From Olavius sp. associated proteobacterium Delta 1 (lineage in GTDB: Bacteria; Desulfobacterota; Desulfobacteria; Desulfobacterales; JAFDCJ01): a stretch of DNA of 64,000 bases. Below, in pieces: positions 9,201 to 18,154 of this stretch (the stretch's first letter is position 1; each line of letters opens with the position of its first letter). The translations under genes were made by a program, and so were the position numbers. Under the pieces are notes generated by a model. That model did not search any database and was not told the origin of the DNA. It saw only the letters and a list, made by a program, of their open reading frames with translations. The stretch spans positions 86,722-150,721 of the forward strand of contig CACVKW010000065.1 in the NCBI GenBank assembly GCA_902749685.1, read 5' to 3'.

Positions 9201-10019
9201 TTAAATCCGATACCCTAAATGCTTCAAAAAATCGCCAAGCAATTTATTGAGCGTGTTTTTGTCCGCATCCTGCATCTCCGTTTCCCATTTGAAATTGCGA
9301 TTTTCCATTCCGGTCGTGATTTCTTTCAAAAAATCTTTCTGCCAGACGAGGCCGCATTTTTCACCGACCTGCTCCATTACCTCGGCCGGCCGGTCTACCA
9401 GGTTTTCGTACCTGACTTCCATGTACTGCGCGGGCGGCAATTTTTCAGCCGACTGCAAGGCTGACTCCACGGTCAATTTCCACTGCAGAGCGCAGGCATC
9501 GACCATCGGCAGCTTCAAAAGGTCTTGCCAGCCGGGCGGCTTGACACTCCAATAGGCCCCGGAATGCCCCAGTCTGGAGCGCATGATGGAATAGGCTGCC
9601 GCCCGCCCGTCTCGAATAATATGGATAAATATCGCATCCGGAAAAATCTCTTTCAAAAAATCTATCCTGACCGAGTTTCCGGGACACTTGTTGATAAAGC
9701 GCGGTTTGTTAAAAATTTGCAGATTGTTCTTTATCACCGAGCGCAGATAGCTGCGGGCGGCGGCGGTGACGTCGTCCCGACCCAGGGACAAGTCTTCGTT
9801 GCCGGCAAACTTCTGCCAGACATTGTTGGCTTCCGTCGGCCGATGATCCTCTCTAAATAACATGATGATTCGGGTAAGCCAGAGAGATGACGGAAATTTT
9901 TTGGTAATATTGGATATCCAGGCCAAATCAGAATGCCTGGCAAAGGTGCGGTAAAAAAGATTGGTACCGCTGCGCGGCGCACCGACTACGAAAATGGGAC
10001 GTATGATTTGTTCAGGCAC
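9201..10019 (-). CDS. Sulfotransferase family protein
   Basis: The 272-residue protein starts at GUG. It has the PAPS 5'-phosphosulfate loop GAPRSGTNLFYRTF at about residues 13-26 and the 3'-phosphate strand FIHIIRDGRAAAYSIMRS near 130-147, as in Sulfotransfer_3 enzymes. A conserved late segment reads VRYENLVDRPAEVMEQVG. It transfers sulfate from PAPS, here most likely to a sugar of the LPS core or a surface glycan, given the neighbouring kinase and glycosyltransferases. The acceptor is inferred from context only. Confidence 0.85.
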   Translation of the reverse strand: MPEQIIRPIFVVGAPRSGTNLFYRTFARHSDLAWISNITKKFPSSLWLTRIIMLFREDHRPTEANNVWQKFAGNEDLSLGRDDVTAAARSYLRSVIKNNLQIFNKPRFINKCPGNSVRIDFLKEIFPDAIFIHIIRDGRAAAYSIMRSRLGHSGAYWSVKPPGWQDLLKLPMVDACALQWKLTVESALQSAEKLPPAQYMEVRYENLVDRPAEVMEQVGEKCGLVWQKDFLKEITTGMENRNFKWETEMQDADKNTLNKLLGDFLKHLGYRI

Positions 10020-10593
10020 CGTGATCCACCTCGATTATCTGCTCCCGCCCCGGCACCCTGCCGGCAGCGGGGTCTATTTGTCAATGGTCCAAAGAAAAAA
10101 GCACACATTGTTTTCTGGAGCTTAATGACATTTTTATCAAATATTTGCAAGGGAGGAGTAAGGGATCCCGGCTTCCTCAATTCAACAGGCAAATGATTGA
10201 TTTGAGATTTGTTTGTAATTTGGTGCTTTAGATTTGAAATTTTATGATTTGATCGAATTTTTTTGCAGTTTGTCCAGATTTTCCCATGGCATTATTCTGG
10301 GACTGGCTTAATTGACCTTGCCAGTGCTGTAAGATTCTGTTAATTTTGAAATAACTGTAGCGGGGGGCATGGGTTAAGGAATCGGGCCTGCGACGAGCTC
10401 AGTCGAGTCGAAGCAGGAATGCGAAAAAAAGGCCTTCACCAATGGTGCTCCCATGATATATTTGGCATTTTAGCGCATTCTTGCCGCCGGTTTTTAGGCG
10501 GATTAAAAAATCCCGGCACCTTTCCGTCCTAATAATTAGTGGCTGTTATCAGGCGGCAGGATCAAATATCTCGTCAATTAAGGTTTAGCTTCG
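10020..10593. other. Intergenic region between divergent operons
   Basis: This gap separates minus-strand genes on the left from plus-strand genes on the right, so it must hold promoters for both directions, though I see no clear one. A loose 7-base array (GATTTGA-type units) lies at about 10194-10255. A repeat reading CTGCGACGAGCTCAGTCGA starts near 10388 and recurs at 19084. No gene is supported. Confidence 0.5.
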
Positions 10594-12117
10594 GTGGATG
10601 AGGCATCATATAAAACTTGCTCGAAAAGTACCCTGGTCCGGCAACTTGCAGATTTCCAAGTTACGGCAAGTCCCTTAAATCCAAATTTTGATTTAAGGGA
10701 TATGCTGTCCAAGGTTAATGAATGCCGGGTGGTTAAGGAGAACCACCGGCGTCAGGTGTATCATCTCCGGACCCCTGCCGGCGGCCTGTTCCTAAAGCGC
10801 AGTTCCCTTGTCAGATCGAAAGATCGACTGCGGCATTTTCTTTTGCCGCGCCGGCGATGGGCCGAATGGCGCAACCTGCATCGCTTGAGACAGGCCCGGG
10901 TGCCGGCAGCCAGGCCGCTGGCAAAAGGACAGTCAAAAATCAGTCGTCCCAAATCTTATTTTTTACTAACCGAACAGGTAGCCGGGTCACATATACCAAT
11001 CAATTCCCTTGTCAATGCCCGAAGCCTCGGCCAATATGCGGCGTTTTTGCATCGCCGCAGAGTTTATCACGCTGATTTAAATCGGAAAAATTTTATTTTG
11101 AATTCTAACGGCCAACTTTACCTGCTCGATGCCCAGGAGGTTTTTTTTCCACCCTGGATGCCGCACCGGTTGAGGGTAAACAACCTCGGGCGAATAATTT
11201 TTAATCTTTGCGCTCTGGATGACCCGGAACCGTGGGTGACTGAATTTTTGGAGGGGTACAACCAGGGCCTTTTCAAAAACGTGAATGTTTGCGAAGTGAT
11301 CGAGGCGGCCCGGGGCCATCAGCACCGTCGCTTTCGTTCGAGGTCAAAGCGCTGTTGTAAAAACAGTACCGAATTTGAAATATTAAAAAATCAACATCTG
11401 CACGGCTATAAACGCAGAGATTTTAGCTGGGAAGCACGGGATTTACAACTGGCTGAAAATCAGGGGAAATCCCTTAAAGGGGCTCATGTTATCGGTTATC
11501 AGGGAGTATGCATAAAAAAACAGCGCAGAAAATTTTTTCACCAAAATCGCTGTCTGGCCAGCTGGAAAATGTCCCAGGCCCTTGCGGTGCGAGGTATTCC
11601 GGTGCCCCGCTCGCTGGGCTATTTCGAATTCAAAAACCAAAGCTACTTTTTGGCTGAACTGCTGGATGATAGACTCCACCTGAATGCCTATTTGTCCTCC
11701 CTATCCGATGAAAGGGTTAAACGACAGGCTCTTAAAAAGCTTGCTTTATGGCTCAGAACGTTCCATGACACCGATGTCTGGCAGCGGGATTTTAAATCCA
11801 GCAACATTTTGTGCCGGAATTCAGATTATTTTATGGTTGATCTTGACGGTGTCAGAATCCGCCGCCTGAGTGATCATAATAAAATCTACAATCTGGCCCA
11901 GCTCAATGCTTCCGTTAGCAATACGTTATCCATCAAAGACCGGCTGCGCTTTTACCAGTATTATTCGGCAGATTATCGACCGACCCGGCAGCAGCGGCGT
12001 ACAGTTTATCGCAAAGTGTGGGATATTACGAACACCAAGAATACTAAAATATATGACCTTGATTTTGCTGAACTGTTAGAATCTCAGATTAAGGCGGGGC
12101 CCGGCAAAAAAATATGA
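10594..12117 (+). CDS. Tandem two-domain LPS kinase (WaaP/InaA-like twice)
   Basis: The 507-residue protein carries two kinase-fold domains, whereas family members normally have one in about 230-280 residues. Domain 1 (about 45-235) has Lys68, Glu91, the catalytic loop HADLNRKN (Asp161, Asn166) and Asp179 in LLDAQ. Domain 2 (about 300-480) has Lys308/309, loop QRDFKSSN (Asp399, Asn404) and Asp416 in MVDLDG. Its helix-C region has Trp324 where domain 1 has Glu91, as in InaA-type relatives. Both domains therefore keep catalytic residues. It likely phosphorylates two positions of the LPS core. It starts at GUG and overlaps the next gene by 4 bases (AUGA). Confidence 0.8.
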   Translation: MDEASYKTCSKSTLVRQLADFQVTASPLNPNFDLRDMLSKVNECRVVKENHRRQVYHLRTPAGGLFLKRSSLVRSKDRLRHFLLPRRRWAEWRNLHRLRQARVPAARPLAKGQSKISRPKSYFLLTEQVAGSHIPINSLVNARSLGQYAAFLHRRRVYHADLNRKNFILNSNGQLYLLDAQEVFFPPWMPHRLRVNNLGRIIFNLCALDDPEPWVTEFLEGYNQGLFKNVNVCEVIEAARGHQHRRFRSRSKRCCKNSTEFEILKNQHLHGYKRRDFSWEARDLQLAENQGKSLKGAHVIGYQGVCIKKQRRKFFHQNRCLASWKMSQALAVRGIPVPRSLGYFEFKNQSYFLAELLDDRLHLNAYLSSLSDERVKRQALKKLALWLRTFHDTDVWQRDFKSSNILCRNSDYFMVDLDGVRIRRLSDHNKIYNLAQLNASVSNTLSIKDRLRFYQYYSADYRPTRQQRRTVYRKVWDITNTKNTKIYDLDFAELLESQIKAGPGKKI

Positions 12118-13109
12118 AATCCGTCAGCATTATTATTCCCAATTGGAACGGGGCTGATCTTCTGCAAGCTTACCTGCCGTACGTGCTGAAAGCGCAAGAA
12201 AGATATCGCGGTCAGGTTGAGGTCCTCGTGGTTGACGATGCCAGCACGGACGCCTCCGTTAAATTGCTACAGCAACGATTTCCGGGCACCAGGACAGTTG
12301 TTCACGAGCAAAATCGGGGGTTCGGCAAAGCCTGCTGGTCCGGGGCGCAGGCTGCTGGGCATCCGGTTTTAATTTTTCTAAATTCCGATGTCAAAGTAGA
12401 TTCGGATTTTATCGATCCCCTGGTTAATTGTTTGCAAGACCCGTCTACTTTTGCTGCATCGCCGCTCGTTTTTGATGGAAAAGGCAAGCTCAGTAATGTG
12501 ACCATCAGCATTCCCTATTTTCGGCGCGGCAAGATTCGATATAAATCTTTTCCACCGCAACCTCTGCTTAGTAATGCTTCACCCCTGCCAAATCCCTGGT
12601 TTACGTTGTTTCCCATCGGGGCCGCATTTGCTGTTGATCGGGCTCGTTTTATAGAGCTGCAGGGGTTTGACGATTTGTTCAATCCATTTTATTATGAAGA
12701 TACGGATCTCGGTTTTCGTGCCTGGCGACGCGGCTGGCAGTGCGTGGTGGTACCTGAATCCCGCGTAACCCATTACCACACCGGCACCATCGGGCGTTCG
12801 TTCAAACACTTTAAGGTCAGTGCCATTCGCAAGCGCAACCGATTATTCTACCTGTGGAAAAATCTGACCTCAAACCGGCTGCTGCGTCAACACCTTTTTT
12901 TTCAGCTGTTAAGGGTTTGCTATCGACCGATTTGTCTTGACTGGATGATTCTCGTTGCCACCCTTATTGCAATTCCAGGGTTTCGTGCAGCCATGCAAAG
13001 GCGCCGTCAGGAACAGAATTGTATTGTCAATTCCGAGGAAAAAATATTTCAGATTATCAGCTCGGCCAGCCGGGCAAACCGGCGGGTGATCGAAGAGACT
13101 GATTCTTAG
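12114..13109 (+). CDS. GT2 family glycosyltransferase
   Basis: A 331-residue GT-A-fold enzyme. The N-terminus SIIIPNWNGADLL is followed by VLVVDDASTD (nucleotide-binding), a DxD-type LNSDVKVD, and YYEDTDLGFRAWRRGW, which is the ED-type catalytic-base region of the rhamnosyltransferase/WbbL-like GT2 group. The C-terminus lacks obvious membrane spans apart from one hydrophobic stretch near 285-300. Its start codon overlaps the stop of the dual kinase gene, indicating translational coupling and a shared role in core or O-chain assembly. Confidence 0.85.
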   Translation: MKSVSIIIPNWNGADLLQAYLPYVLKAQERYRGQVEVLVVDDASTDASVKLLQQRFPGTRTVVHEQNRGFGKACWSGAQAAGHPVLIFLNSDVKVDSDFIDPLVNCLQDPSTFAASPLVFDGKGKLSNVTISIPYFRRGKIRYKSFPPQPLLSNASPLPNPWFTLFPIGAAFAVDRARFIELQGFDDLFNPFYYEDTDLGFRAWRRGWQCVVVPESRVTHYHTGTIGRSFKHFKVSAIRKRNRLFYLWKNLTSNRLLRQHLFFQLLRVCYRPICLDWMILVATLIAIPGFRAAMQRRRQEQNCIVNSEEKIFQIISSASRANRRVIEETDS

Positions 13110-13177
13110 AGAGAACTGGGCGACGTTTGAAATAAGGTAGCTTGCCTTGTATGATTTAGGCTTTTTAAAATTCAGTT

Positions 13178-13282
13178 AGCCACGAATTGACACGAATAAA
13201 CACGAATCAATTCAATCGTCAAAAACAGGGACCCTTATGATGAAAGGATTTTATTCGTGAAAATTCGTGTTAATTCGTGGCT
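13178..13282. repeat. CACGAATT palindromic element, copy A
   Basis: A 105-base element bounded by AGCCACGAATT and its complement AATTCGTGGCT. The left arm has three CACGAA units spaced 10 bases apart, and the right arm mirrors them. The centre reads CCCTTATGATGAAAGG. Homologous copies are at 20603-20708 and 38223-38320, all intergenic. The transcript would fold into a long hairpin. Confidence 0.75.
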
Positions 13283-13331
13283 TCTTTCAGACAACTAAAC
13301 TGTTATCTTAGGTCAATTGTAAGGAGAATTT

Positions 13332-14291
13332 TTGAGAGTTTTTATCATTGCCAAATCCAAGCGGCACACGCGGATCTATTATTATTTCAAAAAGGCCTTT
13401 CAACGTCAGGGACACCAGACACGCTGGATTAAGTATTTGAAACTCAAATCTTATCTGGGGGAAAGTTTGACCACGGCTCTGGTCGATATGCTGATGCGTA
13501 TTTCCAGGCCGGATCTGCTTTTTTTTCACGGCCGTGATATATCCCGTGGTCTGTTGCTCAGGGCTAAAAAGCGGATGCCGGTGGTGATGTATTTTGATGA
13601 CTGTATCAAAGGCTCAAGCCGCAGTCTTGATCAGGTCATCGAGCAGGGTCAGCAGGCTGATATCATGTACCTGACGAATCGGGGAGAAGTCCCGCAGTAC
13701 CGGAAATGGGGCGTCAACGCCCGGTTTATTACCGGCGGTTGTGATCCGACGGCACATTATATTGATGACAGCCCGGACCCATTGTATCAAAGTGATGTGG
13801 CTTTCATCGGAAGGCCCAATACCACTGAGCGCGCTGAATTTATGCAGGTGCTGTCTGATAAATTTGATTTAAAGCTGTGGGGGTCGGGCTGGGAAAAATA
13901 TGGACTGAAAGCTTCTGCCGCCGATGTTTACGCATCTGAATATCGCCAAATTTGTGCCGGGGCCAAAATTATGCTGGGCTGGAACATTGATCCAACCGTA
14001 GAGCTTTATTTTTCCAACCGCACCTGGTACACGCTGGGCTGCGGCGGGTTTCTGCTGACCGCTTACACCCCTTCCCTGGAGGAGCTTTTCGGGCGAGGTC
14101 AGGAACTGGACTGGTTTGAAAGCGTTGATGAGTGCTGTGATAAGATTCAATACTATCTTCAGCATGATGAAGCGCGTCAAAAAATTGCCAGGGCCGGCTA
14201 TGACTTAGCCCACAATGAATACAGCTACGACAAGATGGTGGAGAAGATAATCGGAGATATACGAGAGAAAGGTCTAAGGGTAAAGGCCTAA
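13332..14291 (+). CDS. CgeB-like glycosyltransferase (GT1/GT4 fold)
   Basis: A 319-residue protein starting at UUG with AAGGAG just upstream. The layout resembles CgeB-type transferases: MRVFIIAKSKRH at the start, VVMYFDDCIKGS in the first half, FIGRPNTTERAEFM and LKLWGSGWEKYG at mid-protein, then FSNRTWYTLGCGGFLLTAY with a sugar-nucleotide site. It probably adds a sugar to the LPS core or a surface polymer. The last ten residues (IREKGLRVKA) are encoded within a 7-base repeat array, as in several neighbours. Confidence 0.75.
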   Translation: MRVFIIAKSKRHTRIYYYFKKAFQRQGHQTRWIKYLKLKSYLGESLTTALVDMLMRISRPDLLFFHGRDISRGLLLRAKKRMPVVMYFDDCIKGSSRSLDQVIEQGQQADIMYLTNRGEVPQYRKWGVNARFITGGCDPTAHYIDDSPDPLYQSDVAFIGRPNTTERAEFMQVLSDKFDLKLWGSGWEKYGLKASAADVYASEYRQICAGAKIMLGWNIDPTVELYFSNRTWYTLGCGGFLLTAYTPSLEELFGRGQELDWFESVDECCDKIQYYLQHDEARQKIARAGYDLAHNEYSYDKMVEKIIGDIREKGLRVKA

Positions 14292-14357
14292 GGCTCAAAG
14301 CTGAAAGCTCAAAGATAAAGGCTGAAAGTTGAAGGCTCGGGCCTCAAGGTAGAGAGT
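14263..14357. repeat. 7-base-period array, partly coding
   Basis: Units such as AGGCTCA, AAGCTGA, AAGCTCA, AGGCTGA and AAGTTGA follow one another with an unbroken 7-base step. The first 29 bases lie inside the CgeB-like gene and supply its C-terminal codons. Confidence 0.7.
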
Positions 14358-14362
14358 CATCC

Positions 14363-14650
14363 TTATATGAAACTCCGCTTGGCCGGAACAGCGAACAGAT
14401 TGAACATCGAACATCGAACGTCCAACATCGAACGTCGAATATTGATGACGCTACGCTTTATCGATTTTAAAATAAGCGAACCGCAGCCTGCGACGAACTC
14501 CCTCGACGTGCTCGGAACCTGAGCCTGTCGAAGGCAACCGAATCGAATTTCGAAGAGTAGATTCGATTTGCTCAGTCTTTTTTTAATTGACAGAATTCAT
14601 CATTCGATGTTGGACGTTCGATGTTCAATGTTCGATGTTCATTTTTTAAT
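14363..14650. repeat. Composite palindromic element, copy 2 (with nested repeat)
   Basis: Homologous to the element at 3813. Left arm units (AACATCG type) are at 14401-14440, and the complementary right arm is at 14602-14640. The shared core AATATTGATGACGCTACGC follows the left arm. Between the arms lies a segment (about 14486-14540) of the GAGCCTGTCGAAGG family that copy 1 lacks, so one repeat family has inserted in another. The terminal repeats seen in copy 1 are missing. The right arm lies just upstream of the next gene's start and creates a false N-terminal extension of it. Confidence 0.7.
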
Positions 14651-14681
14651 TAACCCCTTAAATTACCCAGTGCTCAGTATC

Positions 14682-15779
14682 ATGAACATTCTTCACATCA
14701 ACACCGAGCGTACCTGGCGGGGCGGGGAACAGCAAACCTTGAATTTGCTGGTTGGTCTAAGTGAGCGCCGCATCGCCTCTGATCTGGTCTGCCAGGCCGG
14801 TTCCCCGATGGAAGAGCGGGCGGTCGGGGCCGGGGTCAACGTTTTTCCGATTAGCATGCGGGGAGAAATCGATTTGGCGGCGGGTTTTCAAATCCGCGAA
14901 CTGATCAAAAAATTCAACTATAATATTATTCACTCCCATACGTCGCACGCGCATTCGCTGGCCTTTCTGGCATCGATCGGTGCCGGGATCATCCGTCTGG
15001 TCACTCGTCGGGTGGATTTTTCCATTTTCCGTCACAGTTTTCTGAAATTAAGCGGCATCAAGTATGGCCTGATGGCCGACTATTACATTGCCATCTCGCA
15101 TAAGATTAAAGACGTGCTGGTCAATGATGGTATCCCCGCCCAGCGCATTTTTGTTGTACATAGCGGCATCGACCCCCAAAGGTTCAGGCAGGCCACCGGT
15201 GGTCAACTGGTCTCCGAGTTTGATATTCAAAAAAACGAAAAAGCGGTCATTAATGTTGCCCATCTGGCGGGACACAAGGGCCAAATTTATCTGGTGCGGG
15301 CGATTCCGCGTGTTCTGGCCCAAATACCCAATGCCAGGTTTTTTATCGTCGGCCAGGGCGAATTAATGGATGAACTAAAACAGACGGCCTCAGAGCTGGG
15401 ATTAAACAGGGAACTGGTCTTTACCGGATTTCGTAACGATGTGGCAGACTTTTATAAGATCGCGGATCTTTGCGTGATGAGCAGCGTGCAGGAAGGCTTG
15501 GGAACCGCGGTATTGGATGCCCTGGCGATGGCCAAACCGGTTGTCGCAACATCTGCCGGCGGTCTTCCCGAAATCGTACTTGACGGGAAAACCGGCCGCC
15601 TGGTAGCTCCAGCCAGTCCTGACGCATTGGCGGATGGCATCGTTGATATGCTGCAGCGGGAGGATGCCGCCCAAACAATGGCCGTTGAAGGCCAGGCCAT
15701 GGTACAGCAGTGTTTTTCAATTGATGCCATGGTGGACAATAACATTGAAGTCTATAAGAAAGTGTTGCCAAATGGCTAA
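14682..15779 (+). CDS. GT4 family glycosyltransferase
   Basis: A 365-residue GT-B enzyme. The start is placed at AUG 14682 (MNILHINTERTWRGGEQQT), because the 38 codons upstream in frame are made of repeat DNA. The N-terminal glycine loop WRGGEQQTLNL, the VHSGIDPQRF segment and the C-terminal E-x7-E motif (SSVQEGLGTAVLDALAMAKP) are typical of GT4 (WaaG/PimB-like). It transfers a hexose from a nucleotide sugar with retention. Its stop overlaps the next start (AUGGCUAA). Confidence 0.87.
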   Translation: MNILHINTERTWRGGEQQTLNLLVGLSERRIASDLVCQAGSPMEERAVGAGVNVFPISMRGEIDLAAGFQIRELIKKFNYNIIHSHTSHAHSLAFLASIGAGIIRLVTRRVDFSIFRHSFLKLSGIKYGLMADYYIAISHKIKDVLVNDGIPAQRIFVVHSGIDPQRFRQATGGQLVSEFDIQKNEKAVINVAHLAGHKGQIYLVRAIPRVLAQIPNARFFIVGQGELMDELKQTASELGLNRELVFTGFRNDVADFYKIADLCVMSSVQEGLGTAVLDALAMAKPVVATSAGGLPEIVLDGKTGRLVAPASPDALADGIVDMLQREDAAQTMAVEGQAMVQQCFSIDAMVDNNIEVYKKVLPNG

Positions 15780-16566
15780 CCCGGTAAGAATATCAGCTGT
15801 GATCATCACCTTTAATGAAGAGGGCAATATCGGTCGCTGCCTGGAATCGGTTCGGGAAGTGGCGGATGAAATCGTTGTGGTGGATTCTTATTCAACCGAT
15901 AATACAAAAGAAATCTGCCAGAAGATGACGGTCATATTCCTGGAGCATCAATTTGAGGGGCACATCGAGCAGAAAAATTATGCCGTTTCCTGCGCCAAAT
16001 ACGCGCATGTCCTATCCCTGGACGCGGATGAAATACTGTCTGAAAGATTGAAGCAGTCAGTCTTATCCGTCAAGCAAAACTGGCAGTTTGATGGGTATTC
16101 TTTTAACAGACTGACCAACTACTGCGGCAAATGGATTCGGCATAGCGGCTGGTATCCGGACACCAAACTGCGATTGTGGGACAAAACCAAGGGCAACTGG
16201 GGCGGCGTCAATCCCCACGATCGGGTCCTGATGGCGGCTCACAGCCGTGTCTGTCACCTGGCCGGCGACTTGCATCATTATTCCTACAACACCATCAAAG
16301 ACCATCTTGACCAGATAAACAGCTTTTCTGAAATTGCCGCACGAGCAGCCTATGCCGATGGAGGGCATGCCAACCTGCTGTTGGACATTGTGATGAATCC
16401 GCTGCTGACATTTTTTAAGAAGTATTTCCTCAAGCTAGGCATCCTGGACGGATATCAGGGTTTTATGATTGCAATTCACACCGCCTACGGCAAATTCCTC
16501 AAATATATCAAATTAAGAGAGCTGGAAAAGTCAGCGGGGAGGCTGACCGGGACAAGCCGGAATTGA
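15772..16566 (+). CDS. GT2 glycosyltransferase, WaaE/KdtX type
   Basis: A 264-residue protein whose AUG at 15772 overlaps the upstream stop by 8 bases. A longer in-frame opening upstream lies wholly inside the GT4 gene and is rejected. Motifs are ISAVIITFNEEGNIGRCLES, IVVVDSYSTDNT, then the metal site LSLDADEIL and WYPDTKLRLW, all matching the beta-1,4-glucosyltransferase WaaE group that acts on heptose I of the inner core. A cytoplasmic, membrane-associated role is expected. Confidence 0.87.
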   Translation: MANPVRISAVIITFNEEGNIGRCLESVREVADEIVVVDSYSTDNTKEICQKMTVIFLEHQFEGHIEQKNYAVSCAKYAHVLSLDADEILSERLKQSVLSVKQNWQFDGYSFNRLTNYCGKWIRHSGWYPDTKLRLWDKTKGNWGGVNPHDRVLMAAHSRVCHLAGDLHHYSYNTIKDHLDQINSFSEIAARAAYADGGHANLLLDIVMNPLLTFFKKYFLKLGILDGYQGFMIAIHTAYGKFLKYIKLRELEKSAGRLTGTSRN

Positions 16567-16609
16567 CTAATGAATATTGAAAATTGAATATTTTAGGCAA
16601 TCTCTTTTG

Positions 16610-17893
16610 CTATTTCTCAAACAACATCGCTTCAATTTGGCGACAGGCCTGATCGGTGCCGCCCCGGCGCGTTTCAAAGAATCGTTGTGCAGTTTCAATC
16701 ACTTCGGCGCGGGGCCGGGGGGCCGCCAGCTCCTGCAGGATGAAAACCGCGGCCTGTTGCCAATCGTTGGCGACCCTGAGCAAACCGGCATCGACGATCT
16801 CCTGCCCGACCCAGGCAAAATTTTCCCAGGAAGGCCCAATAACCGGTATCACGCCGCTGACGATTGCTTCCAGGAAATTCTGGCCCCCCAGCGAAGCGAG
16901 ACTGCCGCCGATAAAGGTAGCTTGTGACAGGCAATAAGCCGGCATTAGCTCGCCGAAGGTGTCCCAGAGAATGACGGTGCCGGCAGATACCGGATTAGAA
17001 ACGGCGGACCGCAAAACCCACTGTTTTCCCAATTGGGTTAACTCATCCTGCCAGTATTTTAATCGTTGAAGGTGCCGTGGAAATAAGCCCATGACGGCCT
17101 GCGGTCGATTGCGAGTAATTTCACGAACCATTTTTTTGACTTTGGCTTCCTCTTCATGGCGAACGGATGCAAAGACGACAAATGGAAGGCCGGCCGGCAA
17201 AATAGATCTTATCTGATCATGGTCAACATGATCAGGGGTTGAAGGTGCCACTCGATCAAACTTAATATTGGGCATGACTACAACAGCATCTTGTCCGAAA
17301 AGTCGCCCAAACCGATCGGCATCGGCCGGCGATATTGCTAAAATCCTATCCGGACGAAGGCTTTGCCAGATTGAAGGCCAGAGAAGATACCGCTTAAGGC
17401 TTTTAGCGGTAATCCTGCCGTTGACGATGATACTCTTGCAGCGTTGTGCTTTCAGGGCCTGCAGCAGTCCGGGCCAGATTTCCGTTTCCAGCAGAACCAT
17501 CACATTAGGCCGGATACCGGCCACTGCCGCTGCCATAATAGACGGTTTGTCGAAAGGAAAATAGCGCACCGCTGTCTGTATCTGATTCTTGTCGCGAAGT
17601 AGTTCCGGCAGTGCCTGATCCAGAATGTCAATCCCCTGGTGTGTATTGGCGGTCAGCAGGATTTTGATTGGCTGCTCTAACTGAAGGTTTTTCAGAATTT
17701 CCAATGCTAAAAAAGATTCGCCAACCGAAGCCGCTTGAATCCATAGATCAGCCACAGCCGGCAAGTCATCTTTCAAAGCACGCTGAGCATGGCCTTCGGC
17801 CAGGCGCTGATTCAATTTGAGCCAGGGCAGGGCCATGCGCCAGCTTAAATCGTAAAACCCAAAAGCGGTTTTATGGAAAAAGTTCATTGACAT
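16610..17893 (-). CDS. waaA: 3-deoxy-D-manno-octulosonic acid (Kdo) transferase
   Basis: Motifs of WaaA/KdtA are clear: LWIQAASVGES with the proposed catalytic Glu, VLLETEIWPGLL, VNGRITAKSLKRY, and the C-terminal GGSLASLGGQNFLEA with IGPSWENF. It transfers Kdo from CMP-Kdo to lipid IVA, the committed step linking lipid A and core. I place the start at AUG 17893, giving 427 residues, the usual family length. A UUG at 17974 would add 27 residues without family support. Neither start has a good ribosome site. It converges with the GT2 gene to its left. Confidence 0.9.
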   Translation of the reverse strand: MSMNFFHKTAFGFYDLSWRMALPWLKLNQRLAEGHAQRALKDDLPAVADLWIQAASVGESFLALEILKNLQLEQPIKILLTANTHQGIDILDQALPELLRDKNQIQTAVRYFPFDKPSIMAAAVAGIRPNVMVLLETEIWPGLLQALKAQRCKSIIVNGRITAKSLKRYLLWPSIWQSLRPDRILAISPADADRFGRLFGQDAVVVMPNIKFDRVAPSTPDHVDHDQIRSILPAGLPFVVFASVRHEEEAKVKKMVREITRNRPQAVMGLFPRHLQRLKYWQDELTQLGKQWVLRSAVSNPVSAGTVILWDTFGELMPAYCLSQATFIGGSLASLGGQNFLEAIVSGVIPVIGPSWENFAWVGQEIVDAGLLRVANDWQQAAVFILQELAAPRPRAEVIETAQRFFETRRGGTDQACRQIEAMLFEK

Positions 17894-18154
17894 CAGGGTC
17901 CAAATAGCCTTTGTTTTTTTAGGCAGAATATACTTTAATAAACGAATATTATTGGAAAGCGGTCTGTGTGTCAAATCATTCGGTTGCGGATTTCAGAATG
18001 TGGATGACGGATTGGAAAAATGAAATTTTGCAGGTTGACTCATTATATTCAATTTTCGTGACGTTGACAGCATTGGAGTTGTCTGTTACTCGTTAGGCAC
18101 AATTTTATATGCCTGGCCGAACCTGGCACCGATCATTATACAATTGGCAGTAAT

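Noticed and set aside
14568..14681. 38-codon N-terminal extension of the GT4 gene
   Set aside because: It is translated repeat DNA (right arm of the palindromic element). Family members start near AUG 14682.
15634..15771. N-terminal extension of the WaaE-like gene
   Set aside because: It lies in the end of the GT4 gene in another frame. The AUG at 15772 overlaps the stop in the usual way.
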